A stretch of DNA of 41,768 nucleotides from Parachlamydia acanthamoebae (GTDB taxonomy: Bacteria > Chlamydiota > Chlamydiia > Chlamydiales > Parachlamydiaceae): positions 1-41,768 of the forward strand of contig NZ_BAWW01000063.1 in assembly GCF_000875975.1 (NCBI RefSeq), given 5' to 3'. The notes beneath the pieces were generated by a model that worked only from the letters and a program-made list of their open reading frames with translations, was not told the origin of the DNA and made no database searches. Numbering within the stretch: position 1 is the stretch's first letter; every line of letters starts with the position of its first letter. Below, one piece after another: positions 16,735 through 25,932 of this stretch. Position numbers and translations under genes: made by a program.

Positions 16735-18291
16735 TTATGCAACGGCTGGTTGATCTTTGGCTTTAATAGCTGGTTGCAATTTTTCTTCCTCTTCTTCCGT
16801 GTGAGTGAGGCTTCCAAATTGTTTTCCTAAAGCTCGCGTAGCTGTAATCCAGATGGCGATAACTCCCATCAAGATTCCTGCGACAAATGGTGCACTACCT
16901 GTAAATGTTCCGAAGATCATGAGCAATCCTTGGTGAATCAGAGATCCTCCAGATTTGCCTAAGCGAGAACCAACTCCATCGATTGCAGCTTTTCCTTTTA
17001 ACTTGAGATCGTGATCTAACGGGATAAAGGCCATCTCTTTCGTCGCGTCAAACACGGAGTATTTAGCTGCTTTGCTTAAGCAGTTTTGGGCGAATCCGAA
17101 GAAGACGGAGATTGTCAGAGGAGCAAATCCTGTCAGTGCGAGTGCCATGCCTCCCAAGTGGTCTTGGAAGAATAGGAAGGTAAAGAACCCACCACATGTC
17201 ACACACATCACGATTGGTGTGATCAACGCTGTTTTAGTCCATCCCATTCGATTGATGATATGTGCCATGAAGAAGGACATAAAGGTGGAAACAACTCCAA
17301 TTACTGAAGCTAAGTTATTCATGTACACGTTAAAGTCGGCAGGGGACGGATACAACTGCTTCACTTGGTCTTTCCAGACAACTTCGATCAGGTTAATCAC
17401 GAGGTTGTAAGCCACCACAATCACTGCGATGTAGAGAAGATATTTGGATTTAGAGAGATATCCAAAGCTTTCTCGCAAAGAGAGCTTCTTTTTCTTTTTA
17501 AGTGGCTTTGAAGAGGAGTGTAGCGCTGTGTAATTTTTATCATTCAGGACGTTTTTATTCATCCATCTAAAGATGATCATGGCACCCATACCTGAGATAA
17601 TCACAGCTAAGACAAGTGTCATCATGCTTTGTTCCCAAGGATCGTTACCAAACGGTAAGCTAAAGCCGTCAGCTTTTGAGATATAGATAGCGGCTTGTCC
17701 TGCGATAATCGCCGATATGTTAGCTCCGGCACTTAAGACCCCGTAAAAACGGCTGGCTTCATTAATCTTTGTGATCTCATTAACAAATCCCCAGAAGAGG
17801 ACTGTCATGACAATATTGCTCCACATTTCGGAAATCACGTAAAACACGGTGAATGACCAGTAGCGGAACATGGAGATGAGTCCGCGAAAACCTGTGGGAA
17901 GATATTGTTCAACAAGGTCAGCGGTTTGATGAAGGTGAAGAGCTTCACGCTGAGGATAGATAACAAAAGCAAAGAGAGCATAAAAAAGGAGAAAGGTTGC
18001 CATGACAATATAAAAAACTTGTTCTTGGCTATACCGATCTGCGAGTTTAGTGAATAAATAGGTGAGAAGGACTGCCATTGGAAGCATGACCCAGACTTTA
18101 ATGAATGGAATCACTTCGGCACCAGAAGCTGTGACAACGACAGCATCTTTCATGTTGCGAAGAACCGTGTAGTTGAAGCAGATGAGCAATAGCATCAACA
18201 GAAGGGGGACGATTCTTTTTAATTCATGTGTATGAATTGGCCAAATTATTGATCGAAGAGGACCGAATTCAGAAAGTAAAGGCTGAGTCAT
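16735..18291 (-). CDS. NTT-family nucleotide transporter (ATP/ADP translocase type)
   Basis: A 518-residue inner-membrane carrier of the TLC/NTT family, found in chlamydiae, rickettsiae and plastids. About 11-12 membrane helices are visible. Family landmarks: LRNMKDAVVVTASGAEVIPF near residues 44-63, FTKLADRYSQEQVFY near 81-95, SEMWSNIVMTVLFWGF near 155-170, YNLVINLIEVVWKDQVKQLYP near 297-317, and DATKEMAFIPLD followed by KGKAAIDGVGSRLGKSGGS near 410-440. The tail is charged. Family members exchange host ATP for ADP or import other nucleotides or NAD; the substrate cannot be told from sequence alone. AAGGAG lies 4 bases before ATG. A paralog lies directly upstream. Confidence 0.95.
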   Translation of the reverse strand: MTQPLLSEFGPLRSIIWPIHTHELKRIVPLLLMLLLICFNYTVLRNMKDAVVVTASGAEVIPFIKVWVMLPMAVLLTYLFTKLADRYSQEQVFYIVMATFLLFYALFAFVIYPQREALHLHQTADLVEQYLPTGFRGLISMFRYWSFTVFYVISEMWSNIVMTVLFWGFVNEITKINEASRFYGVLSAGANISAIIAGQAAIYISKADGFSLPFGNDPWEQSMMTLVLAVIISGMGAMIIFRWMNKNVLNDKNYTALHSSSKPLKKKKKLSLRESFGYLSKSKYLLYIAVIVVAYNLVINLIEVVWKDQVKQLYPSPADFNVYMNNLASVIGVVSTFMSFFMAHIINRMGWTKTALITPIVMCVTCGGFFTFLFFQDHLGGMALALTGFAPLTISVFFGFAQNCLSKAAKYSVFDATKEMAFIPLDHDLKLKGKAAIDGVGSRLGKSGGSLIHQGLLMIFGTFTGSAPFVAGILMGVIAIWITATRALGKQFGSLTHTEEEEEKLQPAIKAKDQPAVA

Positions 18292-18313
18292 AGAACTCCT
18301 TTATTTACCATCT

Positions 18314-18342
18314 AGTTTACTAAAAAAAAGGATAAAATGCAA
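18314..18342 (-). promoter_or_regulatory. Promoter for the downstream NTT gene
   Basis: Minus strand: TTGCAT (18337-18342), 17 bases, TAAACT (18314-18319), giving a leader of about 16 bases before the ATG at 18291. Together with the terminator at 18388-18429 it suggests the two NTT genes are transcribed separately. Confidence 0.5.
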
Positions 18343-18350
18343 TTAAAAGT

Positions 18351-18378
18351 TTAAATTGATTTTTATGAATCAATTTAA
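18351..18378. repeat. Perfect 11 bp inverted repeat between the NTT genes
   Basis: TTAAATTGATT (18351-18361) and AATCAATTTAA (18368-18378) with a 6-base spacer. It sits just upstream of the promoter at 18314-18342, where an operator could lie, or it may be a second hairpin after the terminator. It is purely AT-rich, so chance cannot be excluded. Confidence 0.35.
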
Positions 18379-18387
18379 TTAAAAAAT

Positions 18388-18429
18388 AAAAAACGACTTT
18401 TAAGACTAAATTCAAAAAAGTCGTTTTTT
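18388..18429 (-). terminator. Intrinsic terminator after the upstream NTT gene
   Basis: A 14 bp perfect stem, AAAAAACGACTTTT (18388-18401) with AAAAGTCGTTTTTT (18416-18429), has a U-run on either strand. It lies 23 bases past the stop of the upstream NTT gene (18453). Confidence 0.85.
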
Positions 18430-18452
18430 TATTATTTATTGTCATCTGGAGC

Positions 18453-20030
18453 TTAAACAGCCTCTTCAATTAACCGAGGTTTAATCGGTTTCTTTTCATG
18501 AAGAATCGATTTTGAGCCTGACGAAGTTAATTCATTAAACTGCGCTCCTAAATAACGCGTAGCGTACATCCAGATTGCAATAATCACTAATAAAAATCCA
18601 GCAACATATGGAGCACTTGCCATAATCGTTGAAAAAGTGACCAATAAGCTCTGGTGAATCAAGGATCCACCAGACTTTCCTAAACGGGAACAGACTCCAT
18701 CAATAGCAGCTTTGCCTTTTAGTTTGCTTTTCACATCCAAAGGAACAAAAGCCATTTCTTTGGTTGCGTCAAATACAGTGTATTTAGCACCACGGCATAA
18801 GATATTTTGGGCAGATCCAAAGAATACCACGACAGCAAGCGGTGTCGTTCCTAGTGTGATATTAACAATGTGTGAAAGGGAATCCCTAAAGAAGAAGAAC
18901 GAGAAGAAGCCAATGCTGGTGGCAAGCAGAATGATCGGAGTTAACAGTGCTGTAAAGGTCCAGCCAAATTTACGAATCATGTTGCCTGAGATAAAGATCG
19001 CTGTGGTTGTTGCGACGATCCCAATGATGGTGGAGACCTGATTCATATAAAGGTTAAATTGAATCGGATCAGGATAAAGTTCTCGCAATTGGTGCTTCCA
19101 CACTACTTCAACCAGGTTAATGACGAGGTTATAAGTAATGGTAATGATTGCGATACAAAGCATGTAACGAGAACGGAGAAGAAAGCCGAAAGTTTCTCGG
19201 ATAGAAAGCTTTCCTTTTGCCTCTTTTTCCTGTTCAACTGTTTCATTATCATAAAAACGTGGGAGAGAAAGTACTTTTTTGTGGAGCCAGCGGAATAAGA
19301 GCATGGCGACAATTCCAACTACGATCACAAGCGAAACCAGCAAAATAAGTGTTTGTTCCCATGCATCTTGTCCAAATGGCAAATTTGGATTATAGACTGT
19401 TTGGCAAAGAAAAACAGATGCTTGTCCAGCAAAAATTCCGGATAAGTTAGCTCCTATACCAAAAATGCCATAAAAGCGTTTGGCTTCATTGATGCGAGTG
19501 ACTTGATTAGCAAAACCCCAAAAGAGCATAGATAAAATGATATTGCTCCAAAGCTCTGACATGACATAAAACAGTGTCAATGTCCAGTTGCGGAACATGG
19601 CAACGAGCCCTTTTAATCCATGAGGTAAAATCTTTTCTAAAGCATCGGCAGTTTGATGTGGGTGTAAAAATTCACGGTTCGGATAGAGAAAGAAGGTGAA
19701 TAAGAAAAAGAAAATTAGAAACGTAGAAACCATCACATAGAAAACTTTTTCTTGTGACCAACGATTGGATAGCCGAGTAAATAAAAAAGTCATCAAAAGA
19801 GCGCCAGGTAGAAGGACCCACAGCTTAATAAAGGGGATGACTTCAGCGCCTGATGATTTAGCTGTGACAACTAAAGTATCTTTCATCGTCCTGAGGACAT
19901 TATAATCGAAGGAAATAAAAAAGAAAATAATTAACAGAGGAATGAGTTTGAGTAACTCATCGCGGTGAACGGGCCAAAGCATTGCCCGCCATTTACTAAA
20001 TACAGGATTTCCGTAAGCGGAATTTTCCAC
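18453..20030 (-). CDS. NTT-family nucleotide transporter, second copy
   Basis: A 525-residue paralog of the transporter at 16735-18291. Shared signatures include LRTMKDTLVVTAKSSGAEVIPF, FTRLSNRWSQEKVFYV, SELWSNIILSMLFWGFANQ, YNLVINLVEVVWKHQLRELYP, and DATKEMAFVPLD then KGKAAIDGVCSRLGKSGGS. It differs by an inserted Ser in the first loop, a tail rich in Lys/Pro, and many helix residues, so substrate may differ. Parachlamydiaceae carry several NTTs with distinct specificities (ATP/ADP, NAD, UTP, GTP and mixed ribonucleotides are known). The start is GTG at 20030 with AAGGG 6 bases upstream. The region from 20031 to 20287 upstream holds no other gene. Confidence 0.95.
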   Translation of the reverse strand: MENSAYGNPVFSKWRAMLWPVHRDELLKLIPLLIIFFFISFDYNVLRTMKDTLVVTAKSSGAEVIPFIKLWVLLPGALLMTFLFTRLSNRWSQEKVFYVMVSTFLIFFFLFTFFLYPNREFLHPHQTADALEKILPHGLKGLVAMFRNWTLTLFYVMSELWSNIILSMLFWGFANQVTRINEAKRFYGIFGIGANLSGIFAGQASVFLCQTVYNPNLPFGQDAWEQTLILLVSLVIVVGIVAMLLFRWLHKKVLSLPRFYDNETVEQEKEAKGKLSIRETFGFLLRSRYMLCIAIITITYNLVINLVEVVWKHQLRELYPDPIQFNLYMNQVSTIIGIVATTTAIFISGNMIRKFGWTFTALLTPIILLATSIGFFSFFFFRDSLSHIVNITLGTTPLAVVVFFGSAQNILCRGAKYTVFDATKEMAFVPLDVKSKLKGKAAIDGVCSRLGKSGGSLIHQSLLVTFSTIMASAPYVAGFLLVIIAIWMYATRYLGAQFNELTSSGSKSILHEKKPIKPRLIEEAV

Positions 20031-20210
20031 AAATGACCCTTCGGTTAAAAATTGGAAATTTTTTAGAAAAAGACGAAACGCAAAATTGCTTGCAAACGAC
20101 CCAATTAAGGATAAATGCCTGCAAAAAAAGAAAAGAAATCTTAAATGATAAGGCTAACGGATAAGAATGATATGACTGTATATATATGGGGCACATAATT
20201 TTCATAAATT

Positions 20211-20231
20211 CCATAAGTACAATACTTACGG
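20211..20231. repeat. Hairpin in the gap downstream of pgk
   Basis: CCATAAGTA (20211-20219) and TACTTACGG (20223-20231) form a 9 bp stem with a 3-base loop and one wobble pair. It lies 57 bases after the pgk stop. With no U-run on the minus strand it is at best a weak terminator. Confidence 0.35.
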
Positions 20232-20287
20232 TCATAATTTGTACACCAGAAGATCATTTTTTGCAATGGCTATTTAGCTAAAGCTTT

Positions 20288-21493
20288 TCATGAAGTTGCA
20301 TCACTCAAAGCTTCAATACCTGGCAAAGTTCCAAATTCAATATATTCTAAAGACGCACCCCCTCCAGTAGAAAGATGGGTAATTTTTTCGGCAAGTCCAG
20401 CGGATTGAAGGGCGGCAATCGAATCCCCTCCACCCACAATGGTAGTTGCGGAAGACTCTGCTAAAACATGTGCGATCGCATACGTTCCTTTAGAAAAAGG
20501 TTCAATTTCAAAAACACCAAGCGGACCATTCCAAAAGATCGTGGCTGCATCTTGTAAAATTGTGGTAAAGTTTTGAATTGTTTGAGGTCCAATATCTACT
20601 CCTTGGAAAGATGAAGGAATGCCTTGTTCAGTTGGGATAATTTGAACTACAGCATCTTTTGAAAGAGAATCTGCAATGACCAGATCTTGCGGTAAAATAA
20701 TTTTTGCTCTACCTGATTGGGAGAGAGCCAACAACTGTTTGGCTTTGTCTAGGAATTCATCTTCATGAATGGAGTCTCCAATTGCAAGACCTTGTGCTTT
20801 TAAGAATGTGTACGCCATGCCACCTCCTATGAGAATGGCATCCGCTTTCTGTAACAGACTTTCTAGAACCCCAATCTTTGTAGAGATTTTTGCCCCTCCA
20901 ATGATGGCATAAAACGGGCGAGTAGGTTGGACAAGTGAACTGTTTAAATACTTCACCTCTTTTTCAAGCAAAAAACCGGCTGCGGCTTTTCCAGGAAAAT
21001 AGCGTGTGATTTCTGCCGTAGAGGCATGTGCACGGTGAGCTGTGCCGAAAGCATCATTAACATAGACATCTCCTAGAGAAGCCAATTGTTGAGTAAATGA
21101 AGGTTCTTTTTCAGGGTGTTCTTCTCCTAAGTGAAAACGCAGGTTTTCAAGCAAAAGGATTTGACCTGGTTGCAAATTGGCGGCCAGTTGATGTGTTTCA
21201 TTTCCTATGCAATCAGGAGCCATTATAACAGGATGATTAAGCAATTCAGAAAGACGGGTTGCACAGGGTTTCAGAGAAAATTCCGCAGATGATTTGCCTT
21301 TAGGACGGCCCAGATGACTCATCAAAATCACGGCACCCCCACTGTCCAGAATGTACTGAATCGTTGGGAGGGAAGCCCGAATTCTGGTATCGTCAGTGAT
21401 TTTTTGTTCTCGATCAAGAGGAACATTAAAGTCCACTCTAACAAGCACTTTTTTACCTTTAATGGGAAGTTGTGAAAGTGAGAGTTTGGACAT
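20288..21493 (-). CDS. pgk: Phosphoglycerate kinase
   Basis: Catalyses 1,3-bisphosphoglycerate plus ADP to 3-phosphoglycerate plus ATP in glycolysis. I start at the ATG at 21493 (MSKLSLSQLPIKGKKVLVRVDFNVP) because GAGGAG is 6 bases upstream and it gives the standard 401 residues; the frame runs 53 codons further into the divergent pdxH gene. Signatures: VRVDFNVPLDREQKI near 19-33, LMSHLGRPKG, YVNDAFGTAHRAHAST, IIGGAKISTKIGVLESL, FWNGPLGVFE, and VGGGDSIAALQ followed by STGGGASLEYI at the end. A complete enzyme. Enolase lies elsewhere in the window. Confidence 0.97.
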   Translation of the reverse strand: MSKLSLSQLPIKGKKVLVRVDFNVPLDREQKITDDTRIRASLPTIQYILDSGGAVILMSHLGRPKGKSSAEFSLKPCATRLSELLNHPVIMAPDCIGNETHQLAANLQPGQILLLENLRFHLGEEHPEKEPSFTQQLASLGDVYVNDAFGTAHRAHASTAEITRYFPGKAAAGFLLEKEVKYLNSSLVQPTRPFYAIIGGAKISTKIGVLESLLQKADAILIGGGMAYTFLKAQGLAIGDSIHEDEFLDKAKQLLALSQSGRAKIILPQDLVIADSLSKDAVVQIIPTEQGIPSSFQGVDIGPQTIQNFTTILQDAATIFWNGPLGVFEIEPFSKGTYAIAHVLAESSATTIVGGGDSIAALQSAGLAEKITHLSTGGGASLEYIEFGTLPGIEALSDATS

Positions 21494-21579
21494 ATTGATC
21501 TCCTCAAGCTTTGTGTGAAATACATATTCTGTTATTACTTTTTTAACGTCTTGAATAAATCCTTGTAAAGGAATCTTTA

Positions 21580-22227
21580 ATGGAAGAGAAAAATCAACCC
21601 ATGCGTCGAGAGTATGCCAAATTGGAATTGAGGCGGAAAGATTTGTTAGCAAATCCAGTCGAACAATTTCATAGATGGTTTCAAGAGGCTATAAAAGAAG
21701 AGAAAACGGAGCCTAATGCCATGACTTTATCAACAGCCAATTTAGCGGGACGGCCTTCATCGCGAATTGTGCTTCTCAAGTATTTTGATCAACAGGGTTT
21801 TGTTTTTTTTACAAATCTGGAGAGTCGGAAAGCGCGCGAATTGCAGGAAAATCCTTTGGGGGCAATTAATTTTTTTTGGAACACGTTGGAAAGACAAGTC
21901 AACATTGAAGGGTCGGTGGTTTTATTGCCCTCTGCAGAATCTAGGGACTATTTTTCTAATCGTCCAAGGGCAAGCCAAATAGGGGCTTGGGCATCCAGGC
22001 AAGATGTCGAATTAAAATCAAGAGAGCAGCTTGAGCAGACTTATGCGCAGTTGCTCAAGCAATATGAAGGGCAGCAAATACCTCTACCCCCATTTTGGGG
22101 AGGTTTTCGTCTAATCCCCTCGCGTTTCGAATTTTGGCAAGGACGGACAAATAGGCTCCATGATCGCTTTGAATATACGTTTCAATTGCAACAAAATCAG
22201 TGGGAGATTAGACGATTATCTCCTTAG
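21580..22227 (+). CDS. pdxH: Pyridoxamine 5'-phosphate oxidase
   Basis: Oxidises pyridoxine or pyridoxamine phosphate to pyridoxal phosphate with FMN and oxygen. The 215-residue length is standard. MRREYAKLELRRKDL leads, NAMTLSTANLAGRPSSRIVLLKYFD and FFTNLESRKARELQENP bind FMN, and FWNTLERQVNIEGSV follows. SRPRASQIGAWAS is represented as NRPRASQIGAWASRQ, and the C-terminal block is FWQGRTNRLHDRFEY ending RRLSP, the conserved family ending. AAAGGA sits 7 bases before ATG. It is divergent from pgk (86-base gap), and its stop overlaps that of the convergent giant gene at 22224. Confidence 0.96.
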   Translation: MEEKNQPMRREYAKLELRRKDLLANPVEQFHRWFQEAIKEEKTEPNAMTLSTANLAGRPSSRIVLLKYFDQQGFVFFTNLESRKARELQENPLGAINFFWNTLERQVNIEGSVVLLPSAESRDYFSNRPRASQIGAWASRQDVELKSREQLEQTYAQLLKQYEGQQIPLPPFWGGFRLIPSRFEFWQGRTNRLHDRFEYTFQLQQNQWEIRRLSP

Positions 22228-25200
22228 TCATGCGGTTGTAGAGAAAATAATAACGAGCCTTCCTCTTCAAAAAGGACGGAACTTGTTTCATAAATTTCGA
22301 TATGATCCAAAAGGCTTAAAATAGGATTTTGTTTTACAATACAGGCTTTCATCCTTAGATTATTTTCTTTAGGATTTGTTGCATCATCATATTTTTGAAT
22401 GGCATTCATTAGGGCTGTTTTTATATCTTTCAATATCGTGTCGAAATTTTCTGCAGGACATTTGCTTGCCGTTTTTTCGAAATGCTCTAGCAGGTCGAGA
22501 ATGGGAATGATAGGCGTAAGATTGGGGGGTGTTTCACATTTCGGAACCATGCATAGACGTGCGATGTTATCTAGTAATATAATAGGATCTTTCCCATATA
22601 AGTGGTTATCGACATAGAATTTCATTAATTCCGTCCAAAAACAGATTAGCCGGTAGCGGTTGAAAGGAGGAGGAATGAGCAAAATTTTATTTAAAAAAAG
22701 ATCCCCAAATTTTAGCAAAATCTCCTGATTCTTAAATAATTTATCTGTGTTTATAAGGTCAAGCGAGCATAAAAATTGCGTGATTATCACGCATTCAATG
22801 GGCTTGACAGCGAAAAACTCATCAATGTTCACGAGATTATCTAAAATGTGGAAAAAGCGATTTAGAAGCTCTCTCAAATTGTCTTGAATAAGTGTGTCAT
22901 TGTGAAATAATAAATAGAAAAGTCGGCATCTTACTTGTGCATCTAAGTCATCGCTTGTTTGCATGACAACGAAATCACATAATCTTTTGTATTCATAAGG
23001 CTCGAAGTGCAGGGTTAAGTAGCTTAAAAGGGATCTGCAATGAAGCTTTTTTTTGGCAAAGATTCCATTCGTACTTGCCGTAGTTAACATGTCTATGATC
23101 TTTTCTGCATATTGGGTAAAAAGTTGTTCATCCCATACAGGAAATAGGAAAACGAAATTGGTCAGTGCAGCAGCGAGATAATTGGCTAAATCTGGAGATT
23201 GATGCGTTTCATAGGCACGCATCTGGGAGAGAATGAGTAGATATTGACTTTCAAATATTTTTTTTCTGCTGTGCTTTTTTTCTAAAGGGCTATCCTTGAT
23301 GATTTCTAAACGAAAAACACTTTTTTCAATTTCAGTTCCCATTGTTTGGTTTTTAAAGAGTTGCCATAGCCTGTTAAAGTAACTTATATCGTTTAAATGC
23401 TCTAAAGTTAACAGTGAGTAGCAAAAGGCGGTTCTCCATAATTCTATCGCTTTTCCTTCGAATATGTCATTGAATTTGGAGGCCTTGGATTGATATAGGA
23501 TAAAGCTTTCTAGAAATATCGGATAATCTCTTTTTGGGATAGACGTATCATGGAAAACCTTTATAAAAAATTTTTGATGTAAATCTTCGTAAACGGATTC
23601 CGGCAAAAAAAGTTTTAAAAATGAGATGTATTTATTAACGGAAAAAAGTAGTCCAGGGCTGTCTGTTTCGATACACAATAAAAAAATATCTTTAACTAAA
23701 TTGGTGTTGACGAGTTCCAGTGCTCGCTGTTTATTTGAGCTTTCTTTGAAAGCAGTTATCAATAGACTAAAAGATAGATCTAAAATTTTGATCTCAAACA
23801 ATTCTTTTGGCTTAAGTTTATATATTCGATAAAAAATATGCGCAAAAAGGATGTAGTCTGGAGTCGGAGAACATTTCCAGGTTTGCTTAAATGTTATGGC
23901 TACATAGGCAAATGTCGTGATGCTTTGCGGATCTAACTTTGTTTCATATACGGCATCGTCTGCTTCAGATAAGCTTTTTAGAAGTTGCCTGAGCGAGGAG
24001 TGAATGGGGGCTATCGGCTGAGTATGTTTAAAAAAACTTTTAAGAAGTCTGAAGCATAAGTCGTAATGCTCAAATATTTCATATTTGATGCATAACTGAA
24101 TAGACCTATCTTTGATTTTTTGTGTCGATTTTTTGGAAAAGTTTCTCAACGTTTTGTAAAAATCGAGGAGGGAAGTAATAGCCCTGATCTTGTGAGGGGA
24201 TGTGCTTGAATCCAGTTTATGCATCAAGTTCATCAGAATATTTTCTAATTCAATTTCAAACTTTTTGCGAGAACGTATTTGATACTGTTCAATTAGAATT
24301 TGTGCATGCGAGAGCAAATATTCCACAAGATCTAAATGGTTGTGTTGAATAGCGGCTAAGAAAATATTTAACAAATGTGGTTGCATTTGCGGAAAGCTTA
24401 AAAAATCAAAAGTATGTGTGTTTTCTAAAAAATTCAGAAAGAAATCGAGTTGTTGATTTTGAGAAACATTCTGATATAGAACATTCCACCTAAAGAACTT
24501 TCTTAAAGGTGTAATTGCAAGTAATTTTAAAAGACTTTGCAGTTCTTTTGTAGGGAGTTTGGTTTCTAAAAGATGGTTTGCGCTAAGGTGACAAACTTTT
24601 GCGAACGAAGAGGTTCGAGGGGATGCTAGAACTGAAGAAATCAAATGGTCTTTTTTTAAAAATACTTCCAAGTATTTAGCCGCCAGTTCGATTTCCTGCG
24701 GGCTTATGGAGCTTTCTAAAAGCTGTTGCCATAATTGGATAGCTTCGGAAAATTTTTTCTTTTCAATAAAGATTTCAATTTCGCTGCAAATGGAGTTGTG
24801 ATTTTGAGCGGAAGTTACTGGGGCATCTGACAGAAGTCCACAATTTCTTAATTGAGAATAAAGTTTCCGGTATTCTTGGCCCATTGCATGGGTGTCTAAG
24901 TCTTTAAGCAGCGTGTCGATTGTCTGGTTGAGTAATTCGCTAGCAGGCTCTTTTAAATTTGATGTTAAGAGCTCCAAGCTAATTTCGTATCGACATTTCG
25001 TATACTTTTTTTCTGCAAATAGATTTTGAGTGGAGTTAGAGAGTTTGCAAAAGAAAGGAATAAAAAGAGATTTATCCCCGTCATAATTTTTAGCAACATA
25101 ATGCAATGTAAAAAGGGCTTCTTTGGGAAATTGCTCAAGCAACCATTCTAAAAAAGTCCAGAGGGCAGGATTGACAATTTCAGGAATCAATGTTGTGCGG

Positions 25201-25913
25201 GTTTTACGCAAAACGGACATCTCATGACTTTTGGCTTCTCTCAAAGTCATGTTTTTGAGACAATTTATAAAAAGAATGTTTTGATTATACCTGTGAAGAT
25301 CTTTTCGGTTGTTTTTCAGCAGTTTAATTTTTTGTTCTTCGCCAAAAATATGTAGGCATTCATCGAATTTTTGTTGAGAAGAAAGATCTTTGACAAGTGC
25401 AACTAGAGTTTGAAAGAGTGCGACTTCTGTTGGTTTGCGGTTGGGTAAGTTTGTGAGCAAATCAATAAAGATTGAATAACGCAGCTCCAAATTTTCCTTA
25501 TTTTTAAAAAGAGGGTGATTTTCTGCTCGGTTGGATAAGTTGATAAAAGCAAGTAAAAGCTCATCATTTGCATGCGTTGTGCAAAGAAATAGATAACGAA
25601 GAATTTGAAGCGCTTGAAAGATATTATTTTGGCTAAAATGTCGCACCAAGTGAAGGCCCATCTCGAGGATTGGACGATCCAAGATAAGGCTGACTCCTTT
25701 AAAGTAAGAAAGCCATTCCTCAGCTTTTAGATTAAAAGTCCTTGCTAGAGAGCGGATATCTTTTTTCCTATACTTTTCTAGGATTTCTGATGTCATCTTA
25801 GAATGAGGGGATTGAATCCTTGGCGCTAGGGGCGTGGAATACGAGTCACTTTGCATGAAACATTTAAACAAAAATTCTGAGGTCATTGCGGATGTGGCGG
25901 AATGAATAGTCAT
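22224..25913 (-). CDS. Giant helical-repeat chlamydial protein, paralog A
   Basis: Not a recognised family; 1229 residues with no signal peptide, membrane segment or catalytic motif. The sequence is almost wholly alpha-helical, with recurring Leu-rich helical pairs of about 35-40 residues, rich in Lys, Leu, Phe and Asn and resembling TPR/HEAT-type solenoids. Residues about 60-150 (EEWLSYFKGVSLILDRPILE, then FQALQILRYLFL) correspond to the same region of the neighbour at 25933-29190, as does the C-terminal stretch LICFWTELMKFYVDNHLYGK. So the two are tandem paralogs. No clear ribosome site precedes the first ATG; ATG codons at residues 10 and 20 are alternatives. It starts 19 bases after the upstream paralog's stop and is likely co-transcribed. 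A secreted scaffold or effector is a guess. Confidence 0.75.
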   Translation of the reverse strand: MTIHSATSAMTSEFLFKCFMQSDSYSTPLAPRIQSPHSKMTSEILEKYRKKDIRSLARTFNLKAEEWLSYFKGVSLILDRPILEMGLHLVRHFSQNNIFQALQILRYLFLCTTHANDELLLAFINLSNRAENHPLFKNKENLELRYSIFIDLLTNLPNRKPTEVALFQTLVALVKDLSSQQKFDECLHIFGEEQKIKLLKNNRKDLHRYNQNILFINCLKNMTLREAKSHEMSVLRKTRTTLIPEIVNPALWTFLEWLLEQFPKEALFTLHYVAKNYDGDKSLFIPFFCKLSNSTQNLFAEKKYTKCRYEISLELLTSNLKEPASELLNQTIDTLLKDLDTHAMGQEYRKLYSQLRNCGLLSDAPVTSAQNHNSICSEIEIFIEKKKFSEAIQLWQQLLESSISPQEIELAAKYLEVFLKKDHLISSVLASPRTSSFAKVCHLSANHLLETKLPTKELQSLLKLLAITPLRKFFRWNVLYQNVSQNQQLDFFLNFLENTHTFDFLSFPQMQPHLLNIFLAAIQHNHLDLVEYLLSHAQILIEQYQIRSRKKFEIELENILMNLMHKLDSSTSPHKIRAITSLLDFYKTLRNFSKKSTQKIKDRSIQLCIKYEIFEHYDLCFRLLKSFFKHTQPIAPIHSSLRQLLKSLSEADDAVYETKLDPQSITTFAYVAITFKQTWKCSPTPDYILFAHIFYRIYKLKPKELFEIKILDLSFSLLITAFKESSNKQRALELVNTNLVKDIFLLCIETDSPGLLFSVNKYISFLKLFLPESVYEDLHQKFFIKVFHDTSIPKRDYPIFLESFILYQSKASKFNDIFEGKAIELWRTAFCYSLLTLEHLNDISYFNRLWQLFKNQTMGTEIEKSVFRLEIIKDSPLEKKHSRKKIFESQYLLILSQMRAYETHQSPDLANYLAAALTNFVFLFPVWDEQLFTQYAEKIIDMLTTASTNGIFAKKKLHCRSLLSYLTLHFEPYEYKRLCDFVVMQTSDDLDAQVRCRLFYLLFHNDTLIQDNLRELLNRFFHILDNLVNIDEFFAVKPIECVIITQFLCSLDLINTDKLFKNQEILLKFGDLFLNKILLIPPPFNRYRLICFWTELMKFYVDNHLYGKDPIILLDNIARLCMVPKCETPPNLTPIIPILDLLEHFEKTASKCPAENFDTILKDIKTALMNAIQKYDDATNPKENNLRMKACIVKQNPILSLLDHIEIYETSSVLFEEEGSLLFSLQPHD

Positions 25914-25932
25914 TTAATAACTCGATTTATGA

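Noticed and set aside
20288-21652. Extended N-terminus of pgk from 21652
   Set aside because: The extra 53 codons run into the divergent pdxH gene, while 21493 has GAGGAG and the canonical N-terminus.
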